Assembly: GCA_030760725.1 (NCBI GenBank)
Contig: JASWHV010000013.1
Location: 36,242,699 to 36,306,698, forward strand
DNA from: Neostapfia colusana
Lineage: Eukaryota; Streptophyta; Magnoliopsida; Poales; Poaceae
Length of the DNA stretch: 64,000 bases
Direction of reading: 5' to 3'
This document shows, piece by piece, positions 33,226-45,050 of the stretch. Positions within the stretch are counted from its first letter, which is position 1. Each line of letters opens with the position of its first letter. The notes beneath the pieces were generated by a model. The model was not told the origin of the DNA and made no database searches. It saw only the letters and a program-made list of their open reading frames with translations. The position numbers and the translations under genes are program-made.

Positions 33226-36055
33226 TGTGAAATCCCAAAAGTCTAGCAAGTGGAGCTGAAATTCACACCGAGAAGATGTGAGGGAATTCAAATTTTTTAA
33301 TACAACGGTGTGAGCTCCAAATGCTAAAGTAAACATGCAAAAATTTCCAACCATGGAGACCTAAATCTACCATTTGATTCTCCACACGTCCAATAATAGC
33401 ACGAAAAGTTTCAGCTCATTTGGAAAGTATTGCCTATTTGTTGGAGTTAAAAACGGGCGACAATTCAAATTTCAACTTAAACTCAGTTTCAAATTCCAAC
33501 TTCACCAAAATTCAAATTCTAGTGCCCCATTGTGTTTCTCACATTTCTTTTGGTCTACCCTACAATTTTGGAAATTTTTAGAAAAAATCCGTGTGGGAAT
33601 CCTAAAGCACAAAGAGGAGGAAGAATTGGGGTGGTGGACCCCACCGGTCAGTCTCACAAAATGCAAACCGACCGCATGGAGTCGGGAGCGCGCGTCACCT
33701 CCCGGCAACGTCGGCCAACTGGCGTTGCCCGAGCGCCACCTCCTGCTCGATAGAGAAGGACGCCAAGTGAAGCAACCTGTGCCTCTACCGTAACCCGTTT
33801 TTCCCCTCGCATTGTTCACTTTTTCCTCACACAACCGAAGCAACTCGCACACGCGCCTGACCTTGCTGCTCCCCGGCGTCCGAGCGCTAGAGGCTCTTTC
33901 GTGGCCGACGCCCTATACAAAAAATGTTCTTCACAAGGTGCTAAACACAACCGTGCCAACCTCCCCTTCTCTCATGCGTCGTCGGTGGAGAATTTCTCCG
34001 TTATCGCTTCGGTACTCATTGAACCGAGCCTCACCAAAACCCTAAATTCGTGGTGATGCCTGTACCATCACTTGTACCGAGCTATAGACCTTTTCTGGAC
34101 CCTCCCACGCTCCTCTAGGATCAAGAACCATCGAATTTCATCAAGTTTTGGCGCTGTTCTTCGAAAACTTTGCACCTGTACCAGTTTTGGCCCTAGGTCG
34201 CAGATGAGCTCGTATTTGCAGCCTCTTTTGAGCTGATGTGAGCTCGTGCCGGTGACGAGGGAGCCACCACGGTGCGCTAAGAAGAAAAACCGAATAATTT
34301 GGGCCCACCTAGCACGAGTGCGGCGCTGCCGAAGTCCAACTGCCGCTGCCGCCCGTCGCCAAAGGGTTTCCGGTGACCGGGGTCCTCGGCCGACCACGGG
34401 GATGAGTTGCCCGTGGTCCAAAAGGGGGAGGCGGCGAGTTTGGGAGCAAGGGAAGGCCGGGAAGGCACTTTCCGCAGGGCTCACCGGAGAGCGCCGCCGC
34501 AGCTCGGCTGTTGGTGCAAGGAGGAAGAAAGAACTGTTCTGTGGAGCCCGCGCGCAAGAATTTAAACATTTCTCCCAATTTTCAGTTTAGTTCAACTTCT
34601 ATTGCTCATAGCTTTTGATAGGAACCTCCAACAGTTGTGAAATAAATTCCATTGGATTCCTCTCAGTGAGTACTATATAGGGGTGTATCCCAATTGGTAT
34701 GAAAATCCCTAGACTTGGCTCATTAATTCAACTAAAGGAAATTTGTAGGAATTTTTACAGGCGTTCTGTGTATTGGAAAATTCCCAAATTTGGGCAGGAC
34801 ATTCTTCCGAAATTCCGTGAACTCCAGTAAAAGTTTCAGAGGCATTGGATTCCATTTGCTTGGCCAAATGTTGTTTTAATCCTCTATGTCTCTGAAAATA
34901 GGAAAAATAACAGAGACCTGTTTCAGGGAATTTTTCCAAACTTGTAAAATCCATATCTCTGACTAGGAAGCTCCAAATTGAGTGAACCAAATTTTGTTGG
35001 ATTCATCTATTCGAGTACTATCCAGCAAAATAAGTTTCACCTCAAGAAACTTATTTTTTCCCGAATTAATTCCCTCAATTTTAAACTGTTGGGAATTTTA
35101 TCTGGAGAATTCCTGTATGGAAAATTCTGAAATTTGGCTAGGATGTTCATTTGAAAATCTTTGAGTCACAGAAAGAACTTCAGATCCATCCATGTTTATT
35201 TATGTCCCCTAATGGTGTGATTAAGTGAACTGCCCTGTGAAAATGAAAAAATGTACAGAAACATTTTTCAGATTTTCTCAAATCTAGATTAGGGCATAAC
35301 TTTCTCTAGGATTCTTCAAATGATATGAAACCAATTCCATTAGAACCATATCAAACTCTAGTTTCCAGAAAGTAATGGTCTGAGCCATGAAAATCCTTGG
35401 AAATGTATAAAAGCTCTAATAATGACCAAATAGACTTTTATCTGTACATAGCTCAAATGAACTTTGTTTCAAATGAAACTTGGTCAAGTTTCTGGTTAGG
35501 ATGCTAACAAGCCACCACCATAATTTCAGAGCCAAAGGCGATGTCTAGATAGAGTTATGATCTTTACATATTCAATTTAACACATTGCATTTAAATTGAG
35601 ATATCGTACCTTGCTTACGTGTAGTCGCTGAAGGCGAAGAGACCCCCGGAAGTTTTGGATTTCCTACTTCCGGATGAAGCACTAACATCCAACCAGCACC
35701 AACAAGGAAAGCCCCGGTTTGCATTTAACAAAGTTTATAGAGTTTTGCTTTATATACATACTTAGCATGAGGTATTTATGTGCATTAGGTGTAGGATGGA
35801 TGAAACCCAAATGCATAGCCAGATTATGCGAGGACCCCACGGCCTCGTCGAGCCAGGATCACGCTGAGGGGTGCTGCGTTGCACAGCACCAGATAACGCA
35901 CATCAAAGATACAAAGCGGAAGCAAAGGTTTATTACATAAACCAGTTTACGAACATTTTTACAACAAAATAAGATCAGTCTACACTCACGGGCGTATACT
36001 ACGCATCGAGTTCACGTTTAGCCCGTGAACGTGTCCCCGCTAGCATGCACGCACA

Positions 36056-37324
36056 TTAACACTGCGGCGTGCACGACTCCCACTCGACGGGGTTTCCCTT
36101 TTGGGGTTCCGTCTCCTCCTCAGGAGTCCCTTTCTCATAAACCCCTGCAAAAGCTTCAAACACAAGCAGTGAGCACGATGGCTCCGCAAGTCTGACCCGT
36201 CTCTCCTATACATGAAACTTCTACATGAAGGGTTTCCGGGTACATAAGGCAAATAAGTTGCAAAGGACTCGCCTAATTATTTGAACCTTACTTTCAAGTT
36301 TTAGCAGCAGGTTGTGGAGAACCTCACGCTAAGGCACATAAGAGAGCCGCAATCAAATAAGAAACACATTTATCTCATGTACTTTGCCCAAGGTCGAAAA
36401 GAACTTTAATTAGCTCTAAGCTACAGCAAGTCATTAACAATCAATATACAGCTTTCGAATCAGCAAACTTTTAACATGTATCTAGCCTGTTCTTTCTATG
36501 TCATGGTATAGTGAACAAGTGGTACTCACTGACCGTGAGGGACGGCGACTATAATCGATTTACACCTTTAGGGTTACCCGAATAATCCGTCATGTACGCC
36601 CGTACTCGATGTTGCCTACAGCAACCATCACGCGCGTCGTACGCAACCACCTTTCACCCGTCAGACAAATGTTGAACCGGTCCAATCGCCCCGAGCAAGA
36701 GGTCCTTGCGCGTGCATCCTCAGTGCCGCCAGCCGATGTACACCTCAAGCTCTCAACCTACCCTCTAAACGACCAGCTATGCCTCAACACCCAGCTACTT
36801 GAGTTACATCGGTTTTCCGGTTCCCATATATCCAGTAGGTCTTTGGTACTGTTCTACCTTGTTCAACAGGCCCACACATGGCTCGGTCCTCAATCGACAC
36901 AAGCGGAGCTATGGCACCCAAGCCCCAACGTCCTGCTGCCCTTACTCTCCGCTCGGTCTCATTTTTCTTGCCATGTGTTTCATTTGCTACCTTTACCCGA
37001 GTAGTGTGCCTCTAGCCTATTCTCGCGAGCAGTTCCAACTACTCGACTTGTACCAAATCCTACACTAACTTAGCATTGCAGTATCTAATCGAGGTTTACA
37101 AACCTAAGCCCATCCAGGGTTTTCTTGGCTATGCATTTGGGTTTTCATACAAGACTCTAATGCAAAGAATTAAAGTGGTTGCTCAAAGTAAGTTCTCAAA
37201 ACAGTAAAATTTGTAAAAATGGTTAATGCAAACCGGAGCTTGCCTTGCTGCTGTTGGTCATAGGATAGCTGCTCCTCAGGAGTGATGAAGTCTAAGACTT
37301 CGAGCTCCTCCTCAACCTTAGCGA
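36056..37324 (-). other. LTR split mini-ORF of F: exon 37324-37244, GC-AG intron, exon 36144-36056
   Basis: Exons of 81 and 89 nt, the same as A and B. Acceptor TGTAG, donor AAG|GCAAGC, second acceptor TTTTGCAG. The frame is open to TAA 36058-36056. Residue changes are mild (ELEVLDF, ITPEEQLSY, YEKGTPEEE, VEWES) and several codon changes against A are silent (GTC/GTT, CCG/CCT, CTA/TTA). This is an independent copy, and the stop is TAA where A has TAG. Confidence 0.55.
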
Positions 37325-37607
37325 CTACATGAGATAATACATATATGTATTAATTTATATGTATTTGAATTGAAATGAACTTGTGAAGACTATAAGTCTT
37401 GCTAGACAGGTCCAATTACTCTGAAATTTTTACTGTGGTTTGGATACAACCTAAAAAAGAGACTTGGCCAAGTTTTATTTGCAGCAAAGCTCATTTGAGC
37501 TCTTCACAAATAATTATGCACTTGGCCTTAATTGGAGCTCCTAGGGTGTTCTAGGGATTTTAATGTAGCAAGCCATGACTTTCTGAAAACTAGATTTTCA
37601 GAGGGTT

Positions 37608-38270
37608 CTTGATATGCCCACGCCGACCACACCATCAAGTATACCGACTACATAAAGCAAGATGGAACAATCATCAGGTCAAGCTGCATCAGCTCATGTC
37701 CTCGATGGACCAATTACTCGTAGCCGAGCTAAACAGCTACAACAAGAGGTGCACGCGCTACTTTGTGAAATTCCATTTATTAATGAGAATTATATACTTC
37801 CTAAATCGTACATGTTTCTGTTACTCAGGTTCACCAAGGAGGATGACAAGGACACGCCGAGACTGAACCAGAGAGGAGAACTACGCCGAACCAGTTCGGC
37901 CTGGCAGAACTGTCATGAAGAAACAGTCATATCTCTTGATTCATAGAAGCTGTGAAGGTCCATGAGTACTTGTTGGAAAGGCGTTGAAGTCAACTTTCTA
38001 ATGCCACTAAGTGCCGAGTGCTTTAGAGCTCCCAGCTTGGCAGCCGAGTGCTTTTGGTGCAGACTGTTCAGAAGATCAATAGTCAGCCTGAAATCGAAGT
38101 TTCCGTGAGAAACTGTATCACTCTACAATATTTCGTGAAGCATGCTACACATGGTGTGAAAGGTTATCGAATTAGCTTTCCAACGCATCTGGTCCCGTGT
38201 CTTTTCGATGTCCCTAGGTGGAGTTATGATTAAAACATTGAAGACCACTCAAAAGGCCAGAAGACATGCG
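37608..38270 (+). pseudogene. Captured C-terminal fragment of another retroelement inside LTR F
   Basis: The ORF 37662-37946 reads DGPITRSRAKQLQQEVHALL, then ILPKSYMFLLLRFT. From memory, this GP(I/M)TRSRAK...QEV...LPKS...LLLRF pattern is the C-terminal end of a different group of plant LTR-retrotransposon polyproteins. The sequence after the stop (to about 38270) looks like untranslated retroelement sequence. It lies antisense to LTR F. The left border is sharp: AGGGTTCT is shared with the A LTR and then diverges. The right border is not clear. Confidence 0.6.
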
Positions 38271-40391
38271 GGAAATTGATGACCACTGCATGAATGATCA
38301 ATTTCTTGCGCGAGGGAGCAATGAACTGATCGGTTCTGCCTCCGGACGGCTCGGCTGCGGGGATAAGAGGGAGGGGGCGATGTCGGTTGACACAGCTCAG
38401 ACCGAGCAGGAGCTGGCACCGGCGATCAGCTCGGTGGCGCGCTCGGGTGAAGCCCTAGAAACCGAGTGCCCTGTCTTCAGTCGGTTGAAATTGCTAGTGA
38501 GGCTGACATGTGGGACCCACTCCCCTTTTAACCTCTGAAATTCAATTTTCCCCACTGCTCTAAACAGTATAGATCCAAATACCCTTTGACATTTGAATTA
38601 TCTACCAACTGGCCATTTGAATTGGATAGAATTCAAATTGTGAAGTGTTTGAATATATTTTCAGCGCATATGCAGTTTGAAATTCAAATTGAGTTTGAAT
38701 TTGCTAAAATTAGCTCATGTCAAGATCAGCTCCAAATGGAGTGAAAATTTGTGTGTGAGCTCACAAAAATGTGCTGAGTGTGAATATGGATCCCACTTTT
38801 GAATTCATGGGCTACAAGGAGTTTGAATTTGAATTTGAGTTCAAACAAGCCTCTTTCCAGTTATACCCAAAAATACCTCAAAAAGGTTTTGGATTTGGGT
38901 GAAATTTGGCATGAGCATCCCTAGCAAGATGTAGGAGTTTTTCATATGCTTAGCACCTATATAATGCATGTGGAAAATGTCACTTTTGCATTTTGTGACT
39001 TTATTCTCTAATGACCACGTTGATGGTGTTTACTTGCTCTTCAAATGTGTTCATAAAGTTTCCTCAAATGAGGTGTGTGTGTGGTGTGATGAACACTTTT
39101 GGATATGTGCAAAAACCTAGGCCCTTACAGATTATTCCAACAAGAGTGAGGGTAGTATTTAAGTCCTCGCGTAGCTCATGCTGTGCTTAATGGTTATAGA
39201 CTTCGGTACAAGTCGAGTAGTTGGAATCTACTCGCGAGTATAGGCTTTGGGACACACGGGATTGGTTCGAGTGATGTGAGATCACTTTAGTAAGAAAATG
39301 AGACTAGGCAGGGGATAGGGCGCAGCAAGAGGAAGTCTTGTGGGCGCAGCCCTGTCCGTGTCGATTGAGGACCGATCCGTGTGCGGCCCACGCTGATCAA
39401 GTTTGAATGTACCAAAGGCATATCGGATATATGGGTCCCGATAAGCCGATGTAACCTATACCTCCAGGCATCGAGACTAACGCACCGATTTATAGGTGTA
39501 TGTTATGGGCGGCAAGGTGGAAATCCGCTAACGGGCATAGAGAGATGCTCTGTGTAGGGAACCTCCTGTCCATTTGGATGTGACCGATTTGAAGTTTGGG
39601 CTATTTGGAGAAAGGTTGTCCTGTTCGACATCGAGAGAGTGTGCTGTGCAGCTCCACGGGTAGGCATACGTGACGTGCTCTTCGGGTATCCCTGCAGGTG
39701 TATATCGAGTCGATTCGCCGTCCCTCACGGTGATGATTACCACTTGGTCACTGAGTCGTGACGTAGGTTAATATATGAAATGTTATGATTCAATATTGCT
39801 GTTCTGAATAAATTGTATGATTACATGTGTGCCACCAAATATTGCTCAATAAATTCCAGATTTCATGAACTGTTAACTTGTGGCTAAAAGATGAATTAAG
39901 GATGAACTTGTAGGCATGTCCTTTGCTGCAATGTGCAATCCTATATTTGTTATGACCTGCATATAGAGTTTCATGTGTAGGTGAGTCGGTTAGGACTTGC
40001 TAATCTATCGTGCTCACGGTTAATGCTATGAGTGTTTGCAGGTGCGGACTACCCCACGGACTCGGGGTACGAGTGCACCGGCGAGGGCTACCCTCCGTCG
40101 GGGACCATGGCTGAGTGGGAGCCATACATGCCGCGCTGAGCTGAGCTGTGGAGCTAGTGTGGGTTGTCCGTAGGGCTGGACAACCGCCTTTTGCTAGTTA
40201 GGTGGGCGTGAGTTGTATAAATTTAGCTTCCGCTGTTGTAGACTCTGTAATTAGTTGTAAACTGAAGGTTTGTACTACTTTGTACATATTTAGTTTGTTT
40301 TCAATGTAATACAATGTGTGCTGTCAGGTGTCGCATCATGCGGCACCACACTCTGAGATCCTGGGAGAGCGGATTCCGCTCCGTCACAGGC

Positions 40392-40406
40392 TGGTATCAG
40401 AGCTGC
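40392..40406 (+). promoter_or_regulatory. Primer binding site of D (initiator Met tRNA)
   Basis: TGGTATCAGAGCTGC, five bases after the end of the 5' LTR. Confidence 0.9.
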
Positions 40407-42134
40407 TTAGGGGATAGCACACTAAAATAAGGACTGTATTACCGGAAAACTTAGGATTACGGTGAGGATTCGCTAGTATGCCCAACTAAGGACTATATTA
40501 GAATAGTTACTTAAAGTGACATGACTAACATATGTGTTCTAATTCTAAATTTTGATTATGTAACGACACACCTACGCTCAGGTAAAAATGGTAAGGAACA
40601 CCACCGAAAGCGGTTCAATTTCGGTTAGCTCCCCTGACGAGGAATGTGGTTCAGGGATAGGTCTCATAGCTTGGTGTGAGACATTAATATGAGACTCTTG
40701 AACTCTTCATGTTCCTGAGTTCATATGAAATGCTGGTCCCTGGCGTGCATTAGGCAAGAAAGTGGAAACCCCATCATGTGGTCGGTAACACGATAGTTTG
40801 TTCTTCCGGAAATAGCCTAGGAGTACATACGCAGCGCTTGCCATTGGCGTGCCCTACAGGGCAGTAGGTGGTATCTGTTTGGTTGATAAAATTCCCAACC
40901 GTGACGACCCGTTCGCGCTCTACTCGGGTTCCCCGTCATGTGGTGTGAAAACATGATCACGTACCTTGAGACGTGGCTTAACTCAAGGACGGCCGTATGG
41001 CAATGATACGGACGTATGTATTTATATTCAAATATGGACCTGGCTGAAATGACAACAACCTTTGAGTGCACCACTATTGAGTGTTCTTCTACAGGTACTA
41101 ACCACGTACGTATCCCGTGTAGTACGTGTGTGCGAGAGACCATCTTAGTGACACTGATAATACGTAGTTACCGGTATAATCCGGTTAGAATTTTTCTTTT
41201 GGTGAGGCAACATAGTACCGACATGTCTCTTACGGTGCATCGACACTGTACTACACTTAATAACCTCTTCCCTATTAAGAAATGATTCATGAACTAACTT
41301 TCAACTAAATCTGGAAGTTTGAAACAAGTATTAGTTACTGAACTCTTATTTTGAGCTAAGATTCAAATGAGAGCATGACTAGGCGTCAAAGTTTTCAAAA
41401 ACAGAGTGCTCTGTTTCTAGCAGGCATTCTTGCTGGACTTTAACGGAGCATAACTATGAGTATATTTAACTAATTAAGGTGTATTATATAGTTCTGTAAA
41501 TATTTTCAAGTGCTCTACAATGTCTTTGTAGACCTCCAGAGCAAAATCACACGTTAAGTTGGTGAAAAGTACAGTTGAAGGCAAACTGTTCAGAACCAGA
41601 ACTGCAGCAAAAATCTCTCTGGACCTTTCTGTTTTTAAGCCATAACTTCCTGTAGAAAAATCCTTAGGGAGCCTATGATACACCGTTGGAAAGCTTATGA
41701 AATTTACAACATTGTTGTAGTTCATAGTTTGCTATGATTCTTATTGTATTTGAATATACAACTGTGATAAAGTTAGCCACATACAAAGGAGATGCTGGCA
41801 AATTTTATCCAGAAATTCTGTCAACTTTGAGCAATCATAACTTTTGATCCAAAGATGATCTAGAGGCCTATAAGTACTCGTTGGAAAGATACTGAAGTTT
41901 ACTAAAGCTTTGGTATTGAACTCAAGTCAAGAATCTGCAGCTAACCTGAGTAAAGTTTGGAGTTTTTGTGAACTGGTCAGGGTAGTCCAGCTGATTAGTT
42001 TAGCGTACTTAAGATTTGTTTAAACATGAATGTGGTTATGCTTTCTTAAAGTTCATGTCATGTTCGTGTTTTACTTATCTTTACTTACTACTGAGATAGA
42101 ATTTTGATTAACTCAAAATTTTGTTTCGTGCAGT
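40407..42134 (+). other. Leader between the D 5' LTR and the G gag, probably a D/G hybrid
   Basis: No gene and no ORF0. From about 41340 on it matches the leader of L (minus strand, 63162-64000) and so belongs to G. Two similar tracts (CCCCATCATGTGGT near 40771 and CCCCGTCATGTGGT near 40931) resemble one tract in the A leader near 993-1006, so the D and G leaders may be joined between them. A donor-like ACAG|GTAC lies at 41091-41098. Confidence 0.5.
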
Positions 42135-43330
42135 ATGGTACGCACACATTCTTAAATGCAGATTGAAGTTCAAGTCGAGGTTGGAATGACTCGACTTCAT
42201 CACAAGAGCCATCGCCAACCAGATTGGCTGAAATTATGGCAAAGATGAATGAAACTCTCCAAACTCTAGTTCATCAGGCAATAAATAGAGAAGCTCAGCA
42301 TCACATGCCAACCCCAAGCACTTATCTGGATTTCTTGGCGACACAACCGCCGGTATTCTCCGAGGCGGCTGACCATTGTGAAGCAAATCACTTGTTACGT
42401 GTCATTGAGTCCAAGTTTGGGTTGATTCAATGTGATGACTTCTTAAAGACACTATATGGCGCTCAGCTGCTTCACGGCTTTGCTGGAGCATGGTGGAAAG
42501 AATACCTTGCTATCCAACCAGCAGGGCATCGTGTTACATGGGCGGAGTTCCAGGAGGCATTTCGTGCTCGATTCGTTCCTGCCGGCATAATGCAAACAAG
42601 TCTGGACGAATTCTGGAATCTAAAGCAAGGGGAAATGAGTGTTATTGAGTATGCGAAGGAATTCCATTGCTTAGCTCAATATGTCCTTGATTATGTGAAA
42701 TCACCATCCATGAGGGGTTATCATTTTTACCGAGGGCTGACTGCTAGGCTGCGATATGAGTTGGCTCAAGTTAGCCAAGAGAATTTTGATGAGTTTGTTA
42801 GCTGTGCTATCACTCAGGAATATTATTCCAATCTCTACCTTAAAGAAAAGAGGGAGAGGGAACCATCACAGGATGAATGCAATCATCTGCCTCAGAAGTA
42901 TCGGTGGGTAATCCGTTCACCTTCCGGTCGAGAGGTTCCACAAGAGGTGCAGTCATTCTTGGAGTACGAAGACTCGTATACTCCACAGAGGTTTTCTTTA
43001 CCTCCACCGCAGCAACAAACTATTTCTCGTGCACCTCAGTATCAACAAGGTGCACCAGAATATTATTTCCCTCAAGAGGTTGAAGATGGTCAAGGTGATT
43101 TCTCAGCTGAACCGAGTAGTGTCCCACTTCATATTGACAATGAACTCAATGTCAATGAAGCAACTGAACCGAGCAGCAACATTATGTCTGCGGGTCCAGT
43201 TCCAAAGAGTGATCTTGGACAGCAAAGAAAAGCCATGTCCAAAGTGGGAACAGTCAATTATGTGTCATTCGATGATCTGCCAAAGGGAGGACCTGTTCTT
43301 GCAGGCAGGTTCACATTAAATGACAAGCCG
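42135..43330 (+). pseudogene. gag of G, without a zinc knuckle
   Basis: The original start is ATG 42135, one base after GTGCAG, as in L. Codon 7 is TAA (42153-42155), where L has CAA. Open reading resumes from 42224 (MAEIMAKMNETLQTL). The capsid domain is clear (YLDFLATQPPVFSEAADH, AWWKEYLAIQPAGH, TWAEFQEAFRARFVP, HFYRGLTARLRYEL). Between capsid and protease there is a Pro/Gln-rich and then acidic linker of about 120 residues. It contains no cysteine, so the CX2CX4HX4C knuckle seen in A, B and D is absent. RNA binding would need another basis, or this lineage has lost it. Confidence 0.82.
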
Positions 43331-45050
43331 GTTGTCATTCTCTTCGACTCTGGTGCAACACATAACTTCATTAGCAGGGCGACGGTGATCCGGGATCAGA
43401 TCTCCACAACTACCACAAAAGGTTCTTACCTTATTCATTCTCTAGGTGGAGACATATCGACTAATGAATCGTTTCTAGAGCACCACTTTGTTTGGGTGGA
43501 AACATTTATCCTACCACCCTCATTATTCTCGAAGATCAAGGAATCAATGCCATATTGGGAATATCATGGTTGACTTTCCATAAGGCTGTTCTGGACATCG
43601 AGAACAGGAGTGTTCATTTGGACTCTCCACTTCACGGGCACCAAACATTGTATCTCGGCAAAGCGGTTTCCAAAGACCTGGAAGTATGTAATGCCGAGGC
43701 TTGCAAGTTAGAAGTCATTCCGGTAGTCATTGAATATCTGGACATGTTTCCCGAAGATCTTCCAGGCTTACCACCTGAGTGCCAGGTGGAATTCAAAATA
43801 GAGTTGATACCGGGAACCACGCTGATCTCTCGGAGACCATACAAAATGGCTCCGAATGAACTAGCAGAAATGAAGGAGCAACTCAAATATCTGATGGACA
43901 AGGGGTTCATTCATCCAAGTTCATCACCATGGGGTTGCTCGGCCTTATTTGTAAAGAAGAAGGATGAGACGCTGCGGCTATGCGTCAATTATCGTCCTTT
44001 AAATGTTGTGACGATAAAGAACAAGTATCCACTACCAAGAATTGATATTCTCTTCGATCAACTAGTGGGTGCTAAAGTTTTCTCAAGGATGGACTTGAGG
44101 TCGGGATATCATCAAATCAAGATTCGAGCGGAAGATATCACAAAAACAGCATTCTCGACAAGATATGGACTCTATGAGTATCTTGTCATGTCATTTGGGT
44201 TGGCCAATGCTCCAGCTCACTTTATGTATCTTATGAACTCGGTGTTCATGCCGGAGCTAGATCAGTTCGTCATGGTATTCATCGACGACATCTTGGTCTA
44301 TTGCAAATCAGAAGAGGAACACGCTAAACATTTGCATATTGTGCTTCAACGCTTGAGAGATCACAAGCTCTATGCAAAGTTTAGTAAATGTGAATTGTGG
44401 ATCAACCAAGTGCCATTTCTTGGACATATTATTTCAGCGGAAGGCATTGCTGTTGATCCAAGCAAGATTGAACAAGTGCTGCAATGGAAGTTTCCAACAT
44501 CAGTCCATGAAGTTCGTAGTTTCTTGGGTTTGGCGGGATATTATCGGAGGTTCATCCCGGGCTTCTCAAAAATCTCCAAACCTATGAGGAGCTACTGAAA
44601 AAGGGCATCAAATATGATTGGAGCAATCCATGTGAGGAAGCTTTTCAAGCGTTGGTGAAACACCTCACAACAGCACCGGTTTAAGCTCAACCGGATACAA
44701 CCAAGCCCTTTGATGTTTATTGTGATGCGTTAGGCATCGGACTTGGTTGTGTACTCATGCAAGGAGGACGCGTGGTCGCATATGGATCACGGCAATTACG
44801 GAATCATGAAAAACATTATCCAACTCATGATCGCGAGCTTGCTGCCGTGGTATTAGCTTTGAAGATGTGGAGACATTACTTATTGGGAAATCTGGTTCAT
44901 CTCTACACTGACCACAAAAGTTTGAAGTACATATTCACTCAAAAAGAGTTGAATATGCGACAGCGGTGATGGTTGGAGCTGATCAAATACTATGAGATTG
45001 AAATTCATTATCATCCGGGCAAGGCAAATGTGGTTGCCGATGCACTCAGC
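43331..45050 (+). pseudogene. Protease, reverse transcriptase and RNase H of G, broken
   Basis: Protease DSGATHNFIS (about 43347) is intact. A frameshift near 43480-43492 splits it from IYPTTLIILEDQ. RT is complete within 43492-44598 (RRPYKMAPNEL, PSSSPWGCS, KKKDETLRLCVNYRPLN, GLANAPAHF, catalytic FIDD near 44280). The frame is lost at PMRSY (44598), where a base is missing from the TMTELLKK-type motif. A TAA at 44682-44684 and a TGA at 44968-44970 interrupt RNase H (VYCDALGIGLGCVLMQ, KYIFTQKELNMRQR). Confidence 0.86.

Larger units (their letters stand above)
35827..39129 (-). mobile_element. F, solo family-A-type LTR (3303 bp) with TSD GATTA
   Basis: On the minus strand it begins TGTAAGGGCC at 39129 and ends CTCGCA at 35827. 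It is flanked by GATTA on both sides (35822-35826 and 39130-39134), and the uninterrupted target is seen in the 3' LTR of D at about 58073. The mini-exon pair and hairpin (near 35868-35888) match family A. The middle differs: about 37608-38270 is foreign sequence with a pol-like C-terminal ORF, and most of the GC-rich island of family A is absent. Confidence 0.9.
33226..40386 (+). repeat. 5' LTR of D, interrupted by solo LTR F
   Basis: It starts TGTGAAATCCC and ends CCGTCA before the primer site. The LTR sequence is 33226-35826 plus 39135-40386. It contains a TATA-like CTATACAAA near 33913, a degenerate ~340 bp module (about 34610, 34955 and 35290), mini-exon 1 (35625-35706), mini-exon 2 (40042-40139) and the terminal hairpin (40327-40347). 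Exon 1 has an extra C, and its donor reads GA in place of GC, so this copy of the mini-ORF is damaged. An ORF at 33374-33793 recurs in the 3' LTR but has no recognisable domain. Confidence 0.88.

Noticed and set aside
33374..33793. ORF of 139 codons in both D LTR copies (also 55678-56049)
   Set aside because: It lies upstream of the TATA-like site in U3, has low complexity at the start and no recognisable domain. Presence in both copies is expected because LTRs are duplicates.
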